The translations under genes were made by a program, and so were the position numbers. The notes below the pieces were generated by a model. The model did no database searches and was not told the DNA's origin. It saw only the letters and a list, made by a program, of their open reading frames with translations. Shown here in pieces: positions 1-13,127 of a stretch of DNA of 64,000 nt. Within the stretch, counting starts at the first letter, position 1; the number at the start of each line of letters is the position of its first letter. The DNA lies in contig JAUIMM010000188.1 of NCBI GenBank assembly GCA_031769625.1, positions 5,682,001-5,746,000 on the forward strand. The letters run 5' to 3'. The DNA comes from Taudactylus pleione. Lineage: Eukaryota; Chordata; Amphibia; Anura; Myobatrachidae.

Positions 1-470
1 TTCTGTATCCAATATATTTATCTCATTTAAATAACATAAGTGGTCAGAAAAAGGTTCAACACCCCATAACAAATATGCATACAGTAGATAACCTGTAGGC
101 GACAGAACAGTGGAATGCCTGCGGTATAGCTTGTAGCCCTGGTATCCAAACAACCATCGCTTCCCCAGCTGCAGTATGAAACACCCTGCCGACTACTTCA
201 TCACCCGTCGGGCACCCGCAGCACGCTGTGACTGAGACCATCACTAACTCAACTGGGCTCTCGCTGACATGCATAGGTGAGCACCATTGTAATCAGCAGA
301 AGCTGCTTGTGCGTAATATTCTCATCGTGCAAATAAGACGCATTTCAAGGAAAAAAAGTTGCACTAAAAGATGCTTGGCACTACCGAGTCACACCACGAC
401 ATGGCGCAACTAGAAGTGTGCAAGGAGGCTAGATGTATGAGGACACATATGTATATATATGTACGACTGA
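1..470. other. No gene; AT-rich unassigned sequence
   Basis: No exon or clear element is seen. Motifs such as AAGACGCATTTCAAGG and GAGGACACATA recur in altered form at 920-1050, so both may belong to one old element split by the MITE at 471. Confidence 0.5.
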
Positions 471-668
471 GGGGGTCTAGTTACTAAGCAGTGTTAGGAG
501 ACAGAGTGAAAAGTGATAAGAAAGTGATAAGGTGCCAGCCAATCAGCTCCCAACTGTCATTTTTCAAACACAGCCTGTGAGATGACAGTTGGGAGCTGAT
601 TGGCTGGCATCTTATCACTTTCTTATCACTTTTCACTGTCTCCTAACACTGCTTAGTAAATAGACCCC
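471..668. mobile_element. Palindromic MITE, TSD TGA
   Basis: Inverted copies of GGGGTCTA(G/T)TTACTAAGCA with long internal symmetry (GTGCCAGCCAATCAGCTCC and its complement). TGA flanks both sides (468-470 and 669-671). A sister copy lies at 22480-22656. A 3-bp duplication suggests PIF/Harbinger. Confidence 0.85.
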
Positions 669-671
669 TGA

Positions 672-1674
672 GTCTCTGAATCTGTATACGAAGTGCTGCA
701 ATGTAGCTGCCGCAGCATTTTTTTTTCATTTAATCTTCCGTTGTGGCTCATATACAGACTCAGGTGCGCACAGGTATACAAGTGTCACATTATCGCATAT
801 CAAATTAATCACCACAGTCTGCTGGTGAGATTTAGTCACATTTTCGGCAAAAAAAAAGACTCCCGACGCTTGCAGAGTAGCATGAGACTTGCTGGTGTGT
901 CCTAGTCGCATCACATTGCTACTTAGACGCATTTTCTACAAAAAAAGATGCAAAAAAGGCGCCCGGCGCTAGGAGATTCTCACGGGACCTGGTGCGCCGT
1001 GAGGGGCTTATTAGCGAGACTGTAGCAAAGATGTGTAAGGACACATCTGCATAAATGCCCCTTGTTGCCTGATCATCTGTACTGAACCCCCCCCCCCCTA
1101 TAAGCCCCAGATTCTTTAACACATGTACAATGGATTCCATCATGTAACTCTGCCCGGAGCATTGTCAGAACGTTCCAGAACCTGATACCTAACAATTATA
1201 ATAACGTATTACAGGGTTCACACTTGCAGCATATACCACCAATCAATTATAATCTCCAGTGGTAACTGAAACCGCAGGAATGTCAGGATGACACTGTAGT
1301 GCAGACAGAAGGATGATGTGATACATTGTAACAAGGGCATCTCTTTGTAATATCTGGCCTAGAGCCTGAAATAGTAACGCAGAATAAAATGACATATTAA
1401 CGGTGCACTCATAACCTATTCTGTGTAACATTACGGGATCATTTTACTGGAAAATCTACAAACAAAAACGACCTGTGAAAATGTCCCGAACTCACAGTAT
1501 AGAAAACAGAGCTTTAAATATTAACATTCAAATAAAAAAAAATTAAATAGAAAATAAAAGTATATTTACTGCCAGTAAAACATACATGTCACTAAGCACA
1601 AATACTGATTTAAGGGTCGCCATGTGACTACACAAAGCACTCACCGTAACCAAGGATTTTGGTATAAAAGGCAT
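672..1674. other. No gene; unassigned repeat-like sequence
   Basis: Positions 790-1050 hold imperfect repeats around CCCGACGCTTGCAGAG / CCCGGCGCTAGGAGAT. The remainder to 1674 is AT-rich with nothing recognised. Confidence 0.5.
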
Positions 1675-2675
1675 GGGGGCTGATTCAGGAAGGATCACAG
1701 TTGCTTATATACGCACGCAATCGGCCAATTGTTGCGTACTGCGCATGCATCTCAGTGCGCGAACTAGCTATTGCGATTGGGACCGCGATCGCAGAGGATA
1801 CGCAGTCCCATGGCAGAGTGATTGACAGGAAGTGTGGAGGGAGGTCGGACGAACGCAGGCGTGCAGTGCATTGGGACAGCGTTGCAGGGGCGTGCATAAA
1901 TTAGCCACTGCGGTACCATAAGCAGCCTGAGGTCTCATAGCGTGCGCTGAAGTAAGCAATTCCTGAGTGAGGTCTGACCTGCCTTAACTGTGCGTATGGG
2001 TCCGATGTTACTCAATGTTACCGATGGTTAAGCTATGTTCCCCAAGTAGACGGATGTGAGTAAGGGAAAGTGGGCGTCCTTATGTGCAATGCGAATGCAA
2101 TTATTTACATATCACCGCTGATATTTGCGTGCGTATAAGCAGAATAGCTATCCATGCTGAAAGGCCCTTGATTCAGAGATGGACGCTAATGCGATCACAG
2201 CTGCGATTTCATGCGCAACGCAGCAGCGAAAAATCCGTTAATGGTAGCAAAGATCACCCAAGCATAAAGACGCCCACTGCTGCCTTCTTACCTGCGTGCG
2301 ACGATGCATACCTGCGTAAATATCTGTAACATTGACTCACATCGGCGGCCATCTTTCCCTTGCGGAAGGTCTGACCTGCCGCAGCCTTGGGAGCTCCACT
2401 GACACGCAGAGCTGTGTATGCAATCGTAGAGGCTAATTTATGCACGCCCATGTAACAGTGTTTAAACGGACAGGCACGCCTGCATTTTTCAGACCCCGGT
2501 CTCCACCCCCAAACGCAGACAACCTGTCACTCACTCTGCGGTGGATTCCTATGTGCGTCCGTAATCACAATGCGGTCGCTGCGCATGCGCATTGCGGCTT
2601 ATAGGCATGCGCGATGGCAAACAATCGTTCGGCTACGTACGTAATCGCCTTTGCGCCCAAATCTGAATCAGTCCC
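1675..2675. mobile_element. Harbinger-type MITE, probably two members joined
   Basis: It starts GGGGGCTGATTCAGGAAGGA and ends CTGAATCAGTCCC. An internal second start TTGATTCAGAGATGGACGCT near 2169 resembles the element at 22700, so this may be two adjacent or nested copies. It is rich in GCGCATGCG-like motifs. No clean target duplication was found. Confidence 0.6.
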
Positions 2676-3057
2676 AAAGTTCCAAATCTATTAGTCTTTC
2701 AACCCATTTTTACTTCGGATATTACTACTGTAACTTTTTGGTACATTGTAGAAATGCATTAATGAGGTGTCAGTAAAGAAATGTTGGCTGTCAGTAATGT
2801 TTAGGTAAAATGGTAAGGAAGAAAATATTTTCCAGAGTTGTTACCCCCGGAGACAGACATCTGTTCATACATGCCAGACAGATAAATGAGCATCTTATAC
2901 TGATTTACGTTGGTTGTATCTGGATTACGCTCACCGTAGGCTGTAGGGGAGGGTCACACCAAGCTATGAAATGATGCACTGTTTGTCTACATACAGTATG
3001 ACGAGCAGTGATACGTTTTCATGTCTGCATGCCAACACCTGTATTTTCAATTGCACA

Positions 3058-3835
3058 CAGAGCCGGTCCTGGCCAAATTATTGCCCTAGGCAAGATTTTG
3101 GGTGGTGCCCCCCTCCCCGTGGGATCCTGAAAAGGCATGCGGCCTCACGGAAGGGGCCCTCACCCAGCACAGCACGGTATTAGCACCTACCCTCATTCAC
3201 CACCCATATCCCAGCAGAGCACCCCTCTCCCAGCAGTGAGCACCACAGCACCCAGGCCCTCTCCCAGTTCCAAACTTACTTCACTTGAGCGCAGTCTGCA
3301 GAGCCGTCCGACTCATGGTATAGCAAGCCGTGGGCGGCAGACCTGCTTTTCCCATCTCAGGCTGGCAGGTCGCAGCTGTGTGTGATGATTGCTGGAGGCG
3401 GAGCCCAGAGCCGTGAGGTGTAACTCATTACTCCGAGCTCCGCAAAAGCACATGGTGTAGCAGCCCCCCGCTACCATTTACTTATAGTTCTGAATGAGCC
3501 TCTACCGATGCGCAGAAGATCATTCTGATTGTGTGACGCCTCAGAACCGGCCCGGCGCTAACCACTAGCAGCCATCCAGATGTTCCGCCCCCGCAAACTG
3601 CTGCTGGCTGATCAGCCCGCTGTTTGCTGCTGCCAGGCCCAATCAGAGCTGTCAGCTGAGCTCCGACTGGGGGTGCTGTGCAGCGGCAGTAGCAGCTGCC
3701 AGAGTATCCGTCCAGCCGGCAGCAGGTGACCCAGCCGTGCCTGCACCCACCGACCCTGGGCGGGCTTGGATGCCCCTAGGCATTCCAAATGCCCTAGGCA
3801 TTTGCTTAGTGTGCCTATGCCTAGGGCCGGCTCTG
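3058..3835. mobile_element. hAT-type nonautonomous element, TSD ATTGCACA
   Basis: The ends are CAGAGCCGGTCCTGGCC and, inverted, CAGAGCCGGCCCTAGGC. An exact 8-bp duplication ATTGCACA lies at 3050-3057 and 3836-3843. There is no transposase inside; short ORFs here are not conserved. Confidence 0.9.
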
Positions 3836-3843
3836 ATTGCACA

Positions 3844-5477
3844 CCTATGCAATAAACCAGAAACAACCACAGGAATATGGGCACTCACAGTGTTCTTTTT
3901 TTTTTTTAAATCGATGAGAGGAGATTTTCTCTATTTTCTATTCTTCGTTCCGCACAGTTAAGAGGCGAATGATCTCTTCAACCCAACCAGTAGTTCCTGT
4001 CTCCTAGCTGCCCCATCCAAACTAACCACAGCTCACCAACTGCCGCTCCTCTTCTCCCAACTGTCTCCAGCCTTCCAGCTGACCTATCACGGGTCAAATC
4101 TACTTCCGCATGTATAGTTAAACACAAGTTAGAGCAGCAGGCATAATACCTCAAATATTTGGGATATTACACGTTAACACACAGACAATCTTAAATCTTT
4201 CATATGTATGTGTAAAGAGCAATTATGCCAAACATCACAATTAACTGCTAAGCTTGTGCCCACACTATGTAGGTGCAAAACGTCTCATATTTTATGCCTT
4301 TCATGGCATCCCCCATAGAAACCTATAGGGGATGCGGCTGCTAGGAGGTATTTCTTTTATTTATTTTTACTTGAAAATCTAACACTGTTAATAGCCTTGT
4401 ATGTATATATATATATATATATATAAAACACACATATATAATATATATATATATACACACACACACATGACAAGTAGCGTTTGCTAGTGAAATTCTTGCA
4501 TATCTATAATCTGTAAACAGCGGTGTTTAGCATCTCCCTCCTTATCCTTGATTTATAGTTATCTATGTTTCTTATCCTCCTCTTTGAGAAATGAGCTGTA
4601 AACTGAGTCCTACCCACAACTACACAGATAACTCTTAATGCACAAACTGATAAACAGATCCGAGAATTAAGTGAGCACAGATACTACTGTATGTAGGGGG
4701 AGATGTATCAATCGTTCTAAAGAGGACAGAAGTTACCAGCAGCAGCTCCTGTCCTCTTACCTGAGAGGGGGCCGCGGCTGCTGCTAGTCTGGCCGTGGCC
4801 GGACAGGTCTCGGGCACCCGCGCAATGAATCTGGCAGGCGCCGGGACTAGCGCATGAGCGGCGGTGACGCCACACATGCGCATAACACCTGCTTATGGGG
4901 ACTGCATTGTTTGCAGCCCTGAGAAGCCCTGTAGGGCTGCCCGAAAGGCAGAGCAGCGGGTTCCAATGGAAGCCGCTCTCTGCTAATCGCAGCCCAGACT
5001 GGGGTTGACTGTCCTGTGCGTGACTGGCAGGTGGCGCTTCCAATGGGAAGTCACCTCCAGTCACAGCGTAGCCAGTGCAGTCACGGACTGCACTGGCTCA
5101 CTGGAGTGGAGGATTTTACTGGGGGTGGCTGCAGCCTCGCAGCTCCTAGGTAAAATCCGCCACTGGAAGTTACCCATAGCTACCAATCAGCTTCTAGCTA
5201 GATTCTACCCACTAGAACGCCAGTATAGCACAAAAACAAGAACATGACAGAGATGGTCCCGGAGGCTAGCAGCTGATTGTCTTGCTGTAAGGGTTGTATC
5301 TCCCCTCGTGCCATTCATTCCACGCCACCAGAGGCCGCAGCAGAAATGCCAGTCGCCAATGGCAGATATAAAATTTGTGGCTGATAACGTTTTAACATTA
5401 TAGTAGCTACAGGCGCCCTCACCGCAACCGGCTACCGTACAATTGTTTCTGTATTGTATGCATGAAATGTCCCCCAC
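3844..5477. other. No gene; unassigned, with a possible GC-rich element at 4696-5160
   Basis: 4696-5160 begins GGGGGAGATGTATCAATCGT and is GC-rich with inverted blocks around GTGCAGTCACGGACTGCACT, suggesting a nonautonomous element without resolved ends. Confidence 0.45.
4401..4466. repeat. TA/CA microsatellite
   Basis: Runs of (TA)n with short (CA)n at 4405-4466. Similar short TA runs occur at 6489-6512, 25079-25102 and 52357-52391. Confidence 0.9.
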
Positions 5478-5622
5478 AGCTTTTAGACTGTAAGCTCATC
5501 TGATCAGGGAGGGATTTAAGTTCTGTTTCATGTCATTGTAACATACAATACGTATGGTATGTAATTTGTATTATTGCAGCACGTGAAACGTGAAAATAAA
5601 GGATGATAATAATACTTACTAC
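5478..5622 (+). mobile_element. L2-like LINE 3' tail fragment
   Basis: It contains 'AGACTGTAAGCTCATCTGAT', a stretch typical of L2/CR1 3' ends, and finishes AATAAAGGATGATAATAATA. It is strongly 5'-truncated. Confidence 0.6.
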
Positions 5623-5624
5623 AC

Positions 5625-6106
5625 GGTTACAGGACTTTTGTACCCACTCTATGGAATGCCTTACCACGCACAATAAGACTTTCCTCTTGTCTCCAATTCT
5701 TCAAGCGTTCCCTGAAACTCACCTCTTCAGGCAAGCTTATCAGATTCCAGAACCCCCCACATAACCTTCATAGCTTCCATATCTAATTACATCCCCTCTC
5801 ACAGTCCACACATAACCTCACACATTGTCTTTCTTTCACATCCTCCTGATATTTGGCCGACATTGCTGTATGACTGGATCATGCAACCCACCAAGAAACT
5901 CTGCATTCTGGTTGGATCAAACTGCAATATATAGCACCTATACTTATGTATCAATGCCTACTTCCCTAGAGATTGTAAGCTTGCGAGCAGGGCCTTCCTA
6001 CCTATATATCTGTCTGTTATTAACCAGTTTTGTTCTATTTATGTTTCCAATTGTAAAGCGCAACGGAATATGCTGCGCTATATAAGAAACTGTTAAGAAA
6101 TAAATG
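5625..6106 (+). mobile_element. L2-like LINE 3' end fragment
   Basis: A short coding remnant reads LWNALPRTIRLSS, the C-terminal end of L2-type reverse transcriptase polyproteins, with a one-base shift before the HLFRQAY motif. A non-coding tail with GATTGTAAGCTTGCGAGCAG and GCGCTATATAAGAAA follows. It is a fossil, lacking most of ORF2. Confidence 0.7.
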
Positions 6107-6184
6107 TCACTAATTGCCTAAACAAATGAGTGACACTAAAGACTTCACTATCAGAGCAGTTTAGGGTGGTCTCACAGTCTAGGA

Positions 6185-6551
6185 CAGGGATGGGGAACCT
6201 CAGGCCCGGGGGCCTTATAAGGTTTGCAGAATCATTTGGACTGGCCCTCTGAGCTTTTTTCTGCTAGCCTCATCTGGCTAGGAGGGTGCCTAGATTGCCA
6301 CCCTGCAGCCAGAACCTATGCAACATTGTCCATAGGATGCTTCAGACGGTCACACCGCTGCCCTTCAAGCTCCCCAGAGCATCCTCAGGATGTTCAGGAT
6401 GCTGCTGTAATCACCGGTGTTTGTGGCCCCACCCCTGTGTGATGTCACACGGAGGGGGTGTGGTCAGCAACAGGCCTGCGAATAATGATATATATATATA
6501 TATATATATATCAAAATAGCCCTCGGCAGAAAAAAAGGTTCCCCACCCCTG
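6185..6551. mobile_element. hAT MITE, TSD GTCTAGGA/GTGTAGGA
   Basis: Inverted ends CAGGGATGGGGAACCT and CAGGGGTGGGGAACCT. The 8-bp duplication has one mismatch. A TA microsatellite lies inside. Confidence 0.85.
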
Positions 6552-6559
6552 GTGTAGGA

Positions 6560-7639
6560 TATAAGGGGTTAACCTGCCAGCACAGCAATGGTTCCAAAAT
6601 TTTCTAAAATCGCATTGAATCTCTATCAATAAAGTCTCCCTGGAGGATGGACTACATGAGTGAGTGAGTCCTCGGGAGATAATGATGAGCACTGCGGTTG
6701 TTAAGTTCTGAAACAACGTTATGTAAGCCAGTCAGTTTAGGCTGATTGAGATAATGTGACAGATGGACTTATTTGACTGAAATCAGAGAACAATCATGTC
6801 ATTGATTTAAAGAAAACCATAATGTATCACTATCTGACCTTGTGATGCCTCCCGTCAATCTAGAGAAGTTCATGTGTACAAACTATTCTTGCTTATGACA
6901 TCTGCGCCATCATTAGCTACATCATTATCATCATCAGTCAAAACAATGGCAATTATGAAACCCATACTGGGGCGCACCGTGTTTCCTCTGCAGACGTTTG
7001 CAAACCCAGAATTGATCTGTCGCTGGGGCCAAACTTAGCAGTTTAAAAAAAAAATAATAATAAATAAACTCAAATAATAATATGATTAATAGTCTTTTAT
7101 ACATTTCTTTTTTGTTTAAACATTTGAGCACACGGATAGGAGAACACATCCTCGGCCTGATGCTGAGTGGGATGTACTGTACGCCCGCTTGCTGAGCGTT
7201 TATTGCGTGTATTTGCACTGCGCCTGCTTCGAAACTGAGCAAACGCAAATACGGGCGACGTAATCATACACAATTCAGTCACATCTCCGCTTGCGACAGA
7301 AGAGGCTTAATTATGCCGTAACGGGGCGTTGTCATCTAGGCAAAGTGAGGATGTATTGACAGAACTGCCGGTGATGAGAATCATTCGCACCACTGATGAT
7401 GACGAGCGAGTGCACGGATAGGCACGAACAGACTGCTATGATGCGTACAACTCTGCATTTATTATCAGTACAAGCAATGTGGCATTTTCTACAGTGGATT
7501 GTGCTCAAATCAGTATCAGGTTCTTTGTCATTAGTGCGCAGAAGTTTGACGAACACTACCTGTCGCCGTGATTGTTCTGAAATACCATCAACATGTAAAC
7601 ATAAGCAACACCTGAGAAAAACACCTGAGAAACAAAAAC
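6560..7639. other. No gene recognised
   Basis: Mostly AT-rich. Short GC-rich stretch at 7120-7310 with CAAACGCAAATACGGGC-like motifs may be a decayed MITE. No exon supported. Confidence 0.5.
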
Positions 7640-7813
7640 TTTTATGTGAGAGAGGTGGAGAGTCTAATGGGGAGAGGGAGAGAGTTCCAGAGGTAGGGAG
7701 CAGTACGGGCAAAATCTTTGAAGCAGGAGTTCGAGGAAGTAATCAGTTGGCATGAGAGGCAGCGTGTATTTGTTGAATGAAGAATGCGGACGGGAGTGTG
7801 GAGGGAGATAAAG

Positions 7814-8644
7814 TCAGAGATGTAAATGGGAGAGGATTGGTTGAGGGCTTTGTAAATGAGTGTAAGAACCTTGAATTGGGTTCTGAAGGGGAAGGGGAGC
7901 CAGTGTAGGGCTTGTAGGAGAGGGGAGGGAGATGTAGAACGTTTGGAGAGGAAGATGAGTCAGGCAGCAGCAATTGAGGACAGATTGGAGTGGAGAGAGG
8001 TGGGAGTTGGGTAGGCCAGATAGCAGGAGGTTACAGAAGTCCAATCTGGAGATGACCAGTGAGTGGATGAGGGTTTTAGTAGCATCCTGGGTAAGAAAGG
8101 GTCTGATCTTGGAAATATTTTTGAGACGGAAACGACAGGACTGTGAGAGGTTCTGGATGTGTGGTTTGAAGGAGAGGCAGGAGTCCAGTATAACTCCAAG
8201 ACAGTGCACTTTGGGGCTAGAGGAGATAGTTGTGCCATCAATTGATAATTCAATTGTGGGAAGTGAGGTTATGTGGGAGGGTGGGAAGATGATCAGATCA
8301 GTCTTAGACATATTAAGTTTAAGAAATCGCTGGGACATCCAGGAAGAGATAGCAGAGAGACAGTTGGAGATACGAGTGAGGATAGAGGGGGAGAAGTCAG
8401 GGGAGGAAAGGCAGATCTGAGTACCATCAGCATAGAGATGATAATAGAGATCAAAATATCTGATGAGTTCACCTAGAGAGGATGTATAGAGGGAGAATAG
8501 GAGAGGTCTAAAAACATAACCTTGGAGAAAATCTACTATAATAGGATGTGGGGTGGTGAGAAGAGGAGTCATGAGAGGAGACAGAGAAGGATCAGTCAGA
8601 GAGGTAGGAGGACAGCCAGGATAAGTCAGCATCACATAGGCCAA
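7814..8644 (-). pseudogene. LINE reverse transcriptase fragment
   Basis: A 276-codon open stretch with palm and thumb motifs. YADG replaces YADD, and the N-terminal half of the domain is missing, so it cannot be active. Confidence 0.85.
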
Positions 8645-8861
8645 GGGAGTGAAGGACTTGCAAGAGGAGAGGGTGGTCCACAGTGTTGAAAGCAGCAGAG
8701 AGGTCCAGGAGAATAAGCAGAGAGTAGTGGCTTGGATTTGGCAGCAATTGGTATTGTATAGGGAAGCAGCTTGTTCAGGGCAGGAGAGAGAGAAGATAGA
8801 GGAGAGAAGTGAGTCAAGCAGGTAAGAAAAAGAAACAGTGTTGATAGCCTCAATGTTACGC

Positions 8862-9540
8862 TTAGTGATGTGGCCTTAGGAGGTAGAGGGGGGAAGTAGA
8901 GAGGGATAAGTTAAAAGAGAGAAGGTGATGGTCAGAGAGAGGGAATGGGGAATTGGAGTAATCAGAAATATCACAACGGTGAATGAAGACCAGATCTAGT
9001 GAATACCCATTTACATGGGAAGGTGAGGAGGTCCATTGGGAGAGATCAAATGAAGATGTGAGGGTAAGGAGTTTAGAGGCAGAGGCTTCTGTGGGGATAT
9101 CTATTGGAATATTGAAGTCACCTAGGTCTGAGGAGAGAAAGTGAACGAGCCATGAAGCAAATTTGTCAAGGAATTTGGAGGGAGAGCCAGGGGGACGGTA
9201 TATGATAACTACTCGCAGGTGTACTGGTTGGAAGAGGCGTATAGCATGAACCTCAAATGTAGAGAATGTAAGGGATGGTTCAGAGGGTATGAGTTGGTAG
9301 GAGTAACCAGGGGATAGAAGGACCCCAACACCGCCACCATGATGACCCTCAGGCCGAGTTGTGAGAGAGAAGGTGAGGACCCCAGAGGAGAGAGCTGCAG
9401 GAGAAGTGGTGTCAGAGGGTGAAATCCAGGTTTCAGTAATGGCTAGGAGATGCAAGTTGTTGGAGATGAAAAGGTCATGGTTGGGAACCAGTTTATTACA
9501 GACCGATCAGGCATTCCAGAGGGCACAGGATAGAGGGACA
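8862..9540 (-). pseudogene. LINE endonuclease domain
   Basis: Apurinic-type endonuclease part of the LINE. The catalytic-region motifs ETW, GDFN and SDHH are all visible, with a small gap before GDFN. It nicks target DNA in living relatives. It is cut off from a working reverse transcriptase here by an internal deletion. Confidence 0.8.
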
Positions 9541-9720
9541 GTATTTGTGGGAGAGATGTGAATGAGATTATCAGGGTTGCTGTAACGAGTAGGTGAGATT
9601 AAGCTGGGTGACTGAGATGAATAGAGTGGAGATTTTGTGGATACCAATGCAGGGAAGGGAACCTGTAGGCGGTCGGCAGGGAGGGAGTTTAAGAAGATGT
9701 GGATGGAGGTGGGGTGAGGT

Positions 9721-12430
9721 GACATTTTTTTATGTGGAAACTTATTGCAAAATTGTGGCTTTTTGCATCTAATTGTATATGGCCCATAGAGGGAATTCAA
9801 TTAAGTGCAGGGTTTGCCACGCAAGGAATAGCTCTGGCATTCATGGACGGAGCAATTCAATTATTCTGCATTTCCCCTGCGTGGTAAACCATGGGTTAAT
9901 GCACGCTAAACCATAGATTCGGCCTAAAGTGCTGCATTTTAGCGTGCGGGTTTCAGTGACGTGCGGTGATGTCAATGGCTGGGGAGGCACAAATGGAGAT
10001 GGGTCTGAGTGCTGGGAGCCTGTCTCACCCCCTACTCACTGTAACAATCCCCTCACTACACTACATACTTACCTACTCTCCCGGAAGTATCGGGAGGCTC
10101 CAGAATTCTAGGGGAGCCCCCCACACCCCCGGAAGAGTAGCCAGATCTCCCGCACCCTGCTCTCTTCCTAGTGAAGTGGGCAATATAGGGAGATGATTGC
10201 CGGTAATCGCTGCATAATTGAAGTGAATCGCAGCTCCTTATGGAATGGGTGGGTCTAAATGACATGAAAATAGTTTGGCGTGACTGAGCAGGGAAATTAC
10301 AGAGAAACCCGCTCACAGAAGTATAAGATAAGGTGGAGCTTGCACAAAATGAATAGACCAGTATTCACATATAAAACCCAATGGTTTTATAGAAAATATA
10401 ATAAAAATAATAACACACCAAGAGAATAAAATTCACGTCATAAAAATGGTGTACATATATTCCTTTTGGTTAATAATATATACAGACAACAACTCCGATA
10501 TATATCTTATGCTCACCAGCTAAATAATAAATGTCAGCAAGTATGCTAAACTAAGCTTCAGTGTCCATTGATTCTCCTACCTGCATCACTTTGTCTCCTC
10601 TTGCTGCTGCTGACTGAGCTCTGATCTCTGAATACTGCAGTGCACTTCCTGGTCACATGACACATCCAAGGTGTCCATTAGTGTTCAAGTCACGCCCCTC
10701 ATACTCAGAGGCATGCCTCTATTAGCTCTCTTTATGTGCAGCTTACTGCTCATGGTGTGACTCCGCCCCCAGCTCTGCCAGCAGTGTCTAACTATACAGA
10801 AGCGAGGCTGAGCTGTTGCTGCCTCATCTCTCTTGGGAGACGAGGGAGATCCACAATCATAAAAATTATTACAATAAACAAAGCAGATGTTTATAAGTTA
10901 TAAATATCTTCTTTGTATTACTCTAATCATTTTTATAACAAATCTCAGGAGTATCGCAATCAAGTCTCATTTCAGTCAGGTATGGCAAGAGTAGGAAACC
11001 ACAGCTGAGGGGAGTGAGACGCAGCTCGAGATTTGGAAATGCGACTGTCTCTGAATTAGATGCACAAAATGTACTTGCAATCGCATTTTCTGAGTCCTTT
11101 TCAAACTGGCTCTAAATAAGGCTCTATATGAGCGGTACATGCACTTCCTATTCTAGAAAGGAAAAATTAAAATACTGAGTTTGGGACAAGCAAAAAGTCA
11201 TTACTAACAGGGTGTTTCATTGTTTATTTACAGTAAAACTATTGGCAGAAGCCTACAAGAGGATGTAAGCAAGGGGGTTAGTCCACGTTGATTCCAAACT
11301 AAAGTAGGTATTATTGAACAGACAAATAGCAGTCAGTCAGTCTCTCTTGGGCTAAGTTCTGTACAGCTGTACAGCACTTTGACGTTCCAATAACACAGTG
11401 AAAGTGCACATGCAGACACTTTTATAGGGGCATGTAAAATAGTCTTGTACCTGCAGTCTAAACAGCCTGACCTTTAAGCTTGGTGAATATTTACTCAGAT
11501 ATGTGATGTCATTTAAGTTAAGAGACAGCATGTAGCGATTAACCATTTAACTACATATCAATAAACACCGCCCCACTGTCCCAAAGACCTGATTGTCCGT
11601 AATCCCTAGATCAGAGTGTGGAGATTCCCTATATAGTTCTAAGTTGTTTGTGGTTTTCTGTCTCATTAGCCGCACAGAACCATTTACTGGCACAGAGCTG
11701 CCCTTTCACCGTCTAATGCACATTGGTCTTGATCAATTGTTCATTCTGATTACCAGGATATTTAATAATCCAGATCCCCTGTCGCCGGGATCAAAAAGCC
11801 ATAGCAAAGACTGACAGTATATTTAGTCATGGGCAGAAATCACGTCTCATACCTTAATATCACTGTAACAATTTACTACAGCAATTAAACTGGAATAAAC
11901 CAAGACCATTTTAAATCTGCTAAAGCGGGATCGGGATGATGTCCCTCATTCCCTAAGAGGGGTGTACTGTAAACTGAGAAGTCAGAATTCCAGAATGCAT
12001 CTGATGGGTAGCAGACACCAGTAGCGCACCCAGCCCATTCACTGTGGGAGACACACTGGAATCTGTGACTGGGCGCTGAGCACGTTAATGAAGACAGACC
12101 TTCAGCTTTTGAATAAAATACTTGTTTTGTTGTTTTTTACCACTTTAGTTAAATAGTTACATACTGTACTTCCCAGCATTCTAGCCCTATTTTACCATGT
12201 ACTGTATGTTCTCCAGTATTTTTGATTTAACAGTCCTGTCAAATACGTTGGTGTGACTCCGCCCCCAGCTCTGTATAAATGAACGTTGAATCTGTATAAA
12301 TGAACAATGGCAATAGTAATTTATGTGGCCCATTGATGGCACATATAGCCTTGAAGTGCATTATTATTAGAAGTTGAACTGTGCAGCGTAGAAGTAGGAC
12401 TGTGCAGTAGTCCATAGGTTACAGGACGAT
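9721..12430. other. No gene; CCBE1 intron 2 sequence
   Basis: It contains a CTCCCGGAAG repeat fragment (about 10055-10190) and a 25-base match (TGGTGTGACTCCGCCCCCAG and on) at 10753 and 12249. Otherwise nothing is identified. Confidence 0.5.
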
Positions 12431-12601
12431 GGGGTCTTTGTACTAAGCCTTGGAGAAAGTTTAAGTGGACGGAGATAAAGTACCAACCAACCAGCTCCTA
12501 AATGTCACTTTACAGGCCGCGTTTGAAAAATGACAGTTAGGAGCTGATTGGTTGGTACTTTATCCGCATCCACTTTATCTCTCTCCAAGGCTTTGTACAT
12601 A

Positions 12602-13127
12602 GGGGTCTATTCACTAAAGCTGCGTACGCACGGTACGATTAAACAGGACAGTATGAATGATAACTATATTATCGTTCATATCGTCCTGTTTCTGACACCC
12701 TCAAACGACCAAACGATGGTCGATGTGCGGGCACGAATGGTTGATATAGATATCGACCATCGCCCGTGCATGCCAGCCAACACGGCTGATATCGACCATG
12801 TTAGCCTGTTTACTATAAGGACCCGCGATTGTTGATCGCGGGTCGTTATAGTAGTTGGGGGGGTTGCTGCATGTGCTGGATGTTCGATCCAGCACATGCT
12901 GGGCAATCAGATAACAATCGTCTGATCGTTGTCTGATTGTTAAGTTGCTCTGTGTGTACGGAGTTTAAGCCTTGACGAGAGTTAAAATGGAGAAAGATAA
13001 GCCCAAGCCAATCCGCTCCTAACTGTCACTTTTCAAACACAGCCTGTAAAATGACAGTTAGGGGCTGATTGGCTGGGACTTGTCTTTCTCCAATTAATCT
13101 CTCTCCGAGGCTCAGTGAATAGACCCC
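12602..13127. mobile_element. Middle MITE of the nest, TSD ATA
   Basis: Ends GGGGTCTATTCACTAA and, inverted, GGGGTCTATTCACTGAG. Target duplication ATA at 12599-12601 and 13128-13130. It is related to the 471-668 family and is interrupted at TAA by the element at 12618-12965. Confidence 0.85.
12618..12965. mobile_element. Inner MITE of the nest, TSD TAA
   Basis: Ends AGCTGCGTACGCAC and, inverted, AACTCCGTACACAC. Duplication TAA at 12615-12617 and 12966-12968; removing the element restores CACTAAGCCTTG, as in the sister elements. Interior palindromes lie around GATCCAGCACATGC. Confidence 0.8.

Larger units (their letters stand above)
7640..9720 (-). mobile_element. L2/CR1-clade LINE, internally deleted and inactive
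   Basis: Read on the minus strand: about 9540-8862 carries an endonuclease domain with NARSVCNK-like start, LLAITETWISPSD, HHGGGVGVLLS, VVIIYRPPGSPS, GDFNIP and SDHHLLSF. After about 8850 the frame is broken and most of the reverse-transcriptase fingers are missing. From 8644 to 7814 the palm and thumb resume with [13 protein letters not shown] (the catalytic YADD has become YADG), [23 protein letters not shown] and [14 protein letters not shown]. These motifs are standard for the L2/CR1 group. Positions near 7640-7810 appear to be the end of ORF2 and the 3' region. Confidence 0.85.

Noticed and set aside
690..725. Candidate CCBE1 exon 3 on the minus strand (AAATGCTGCGGCAGC reads Lys-Cys-Cys)
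   Set aside because: The following residues do not match CCBE1 and there is no suitable acceptor.
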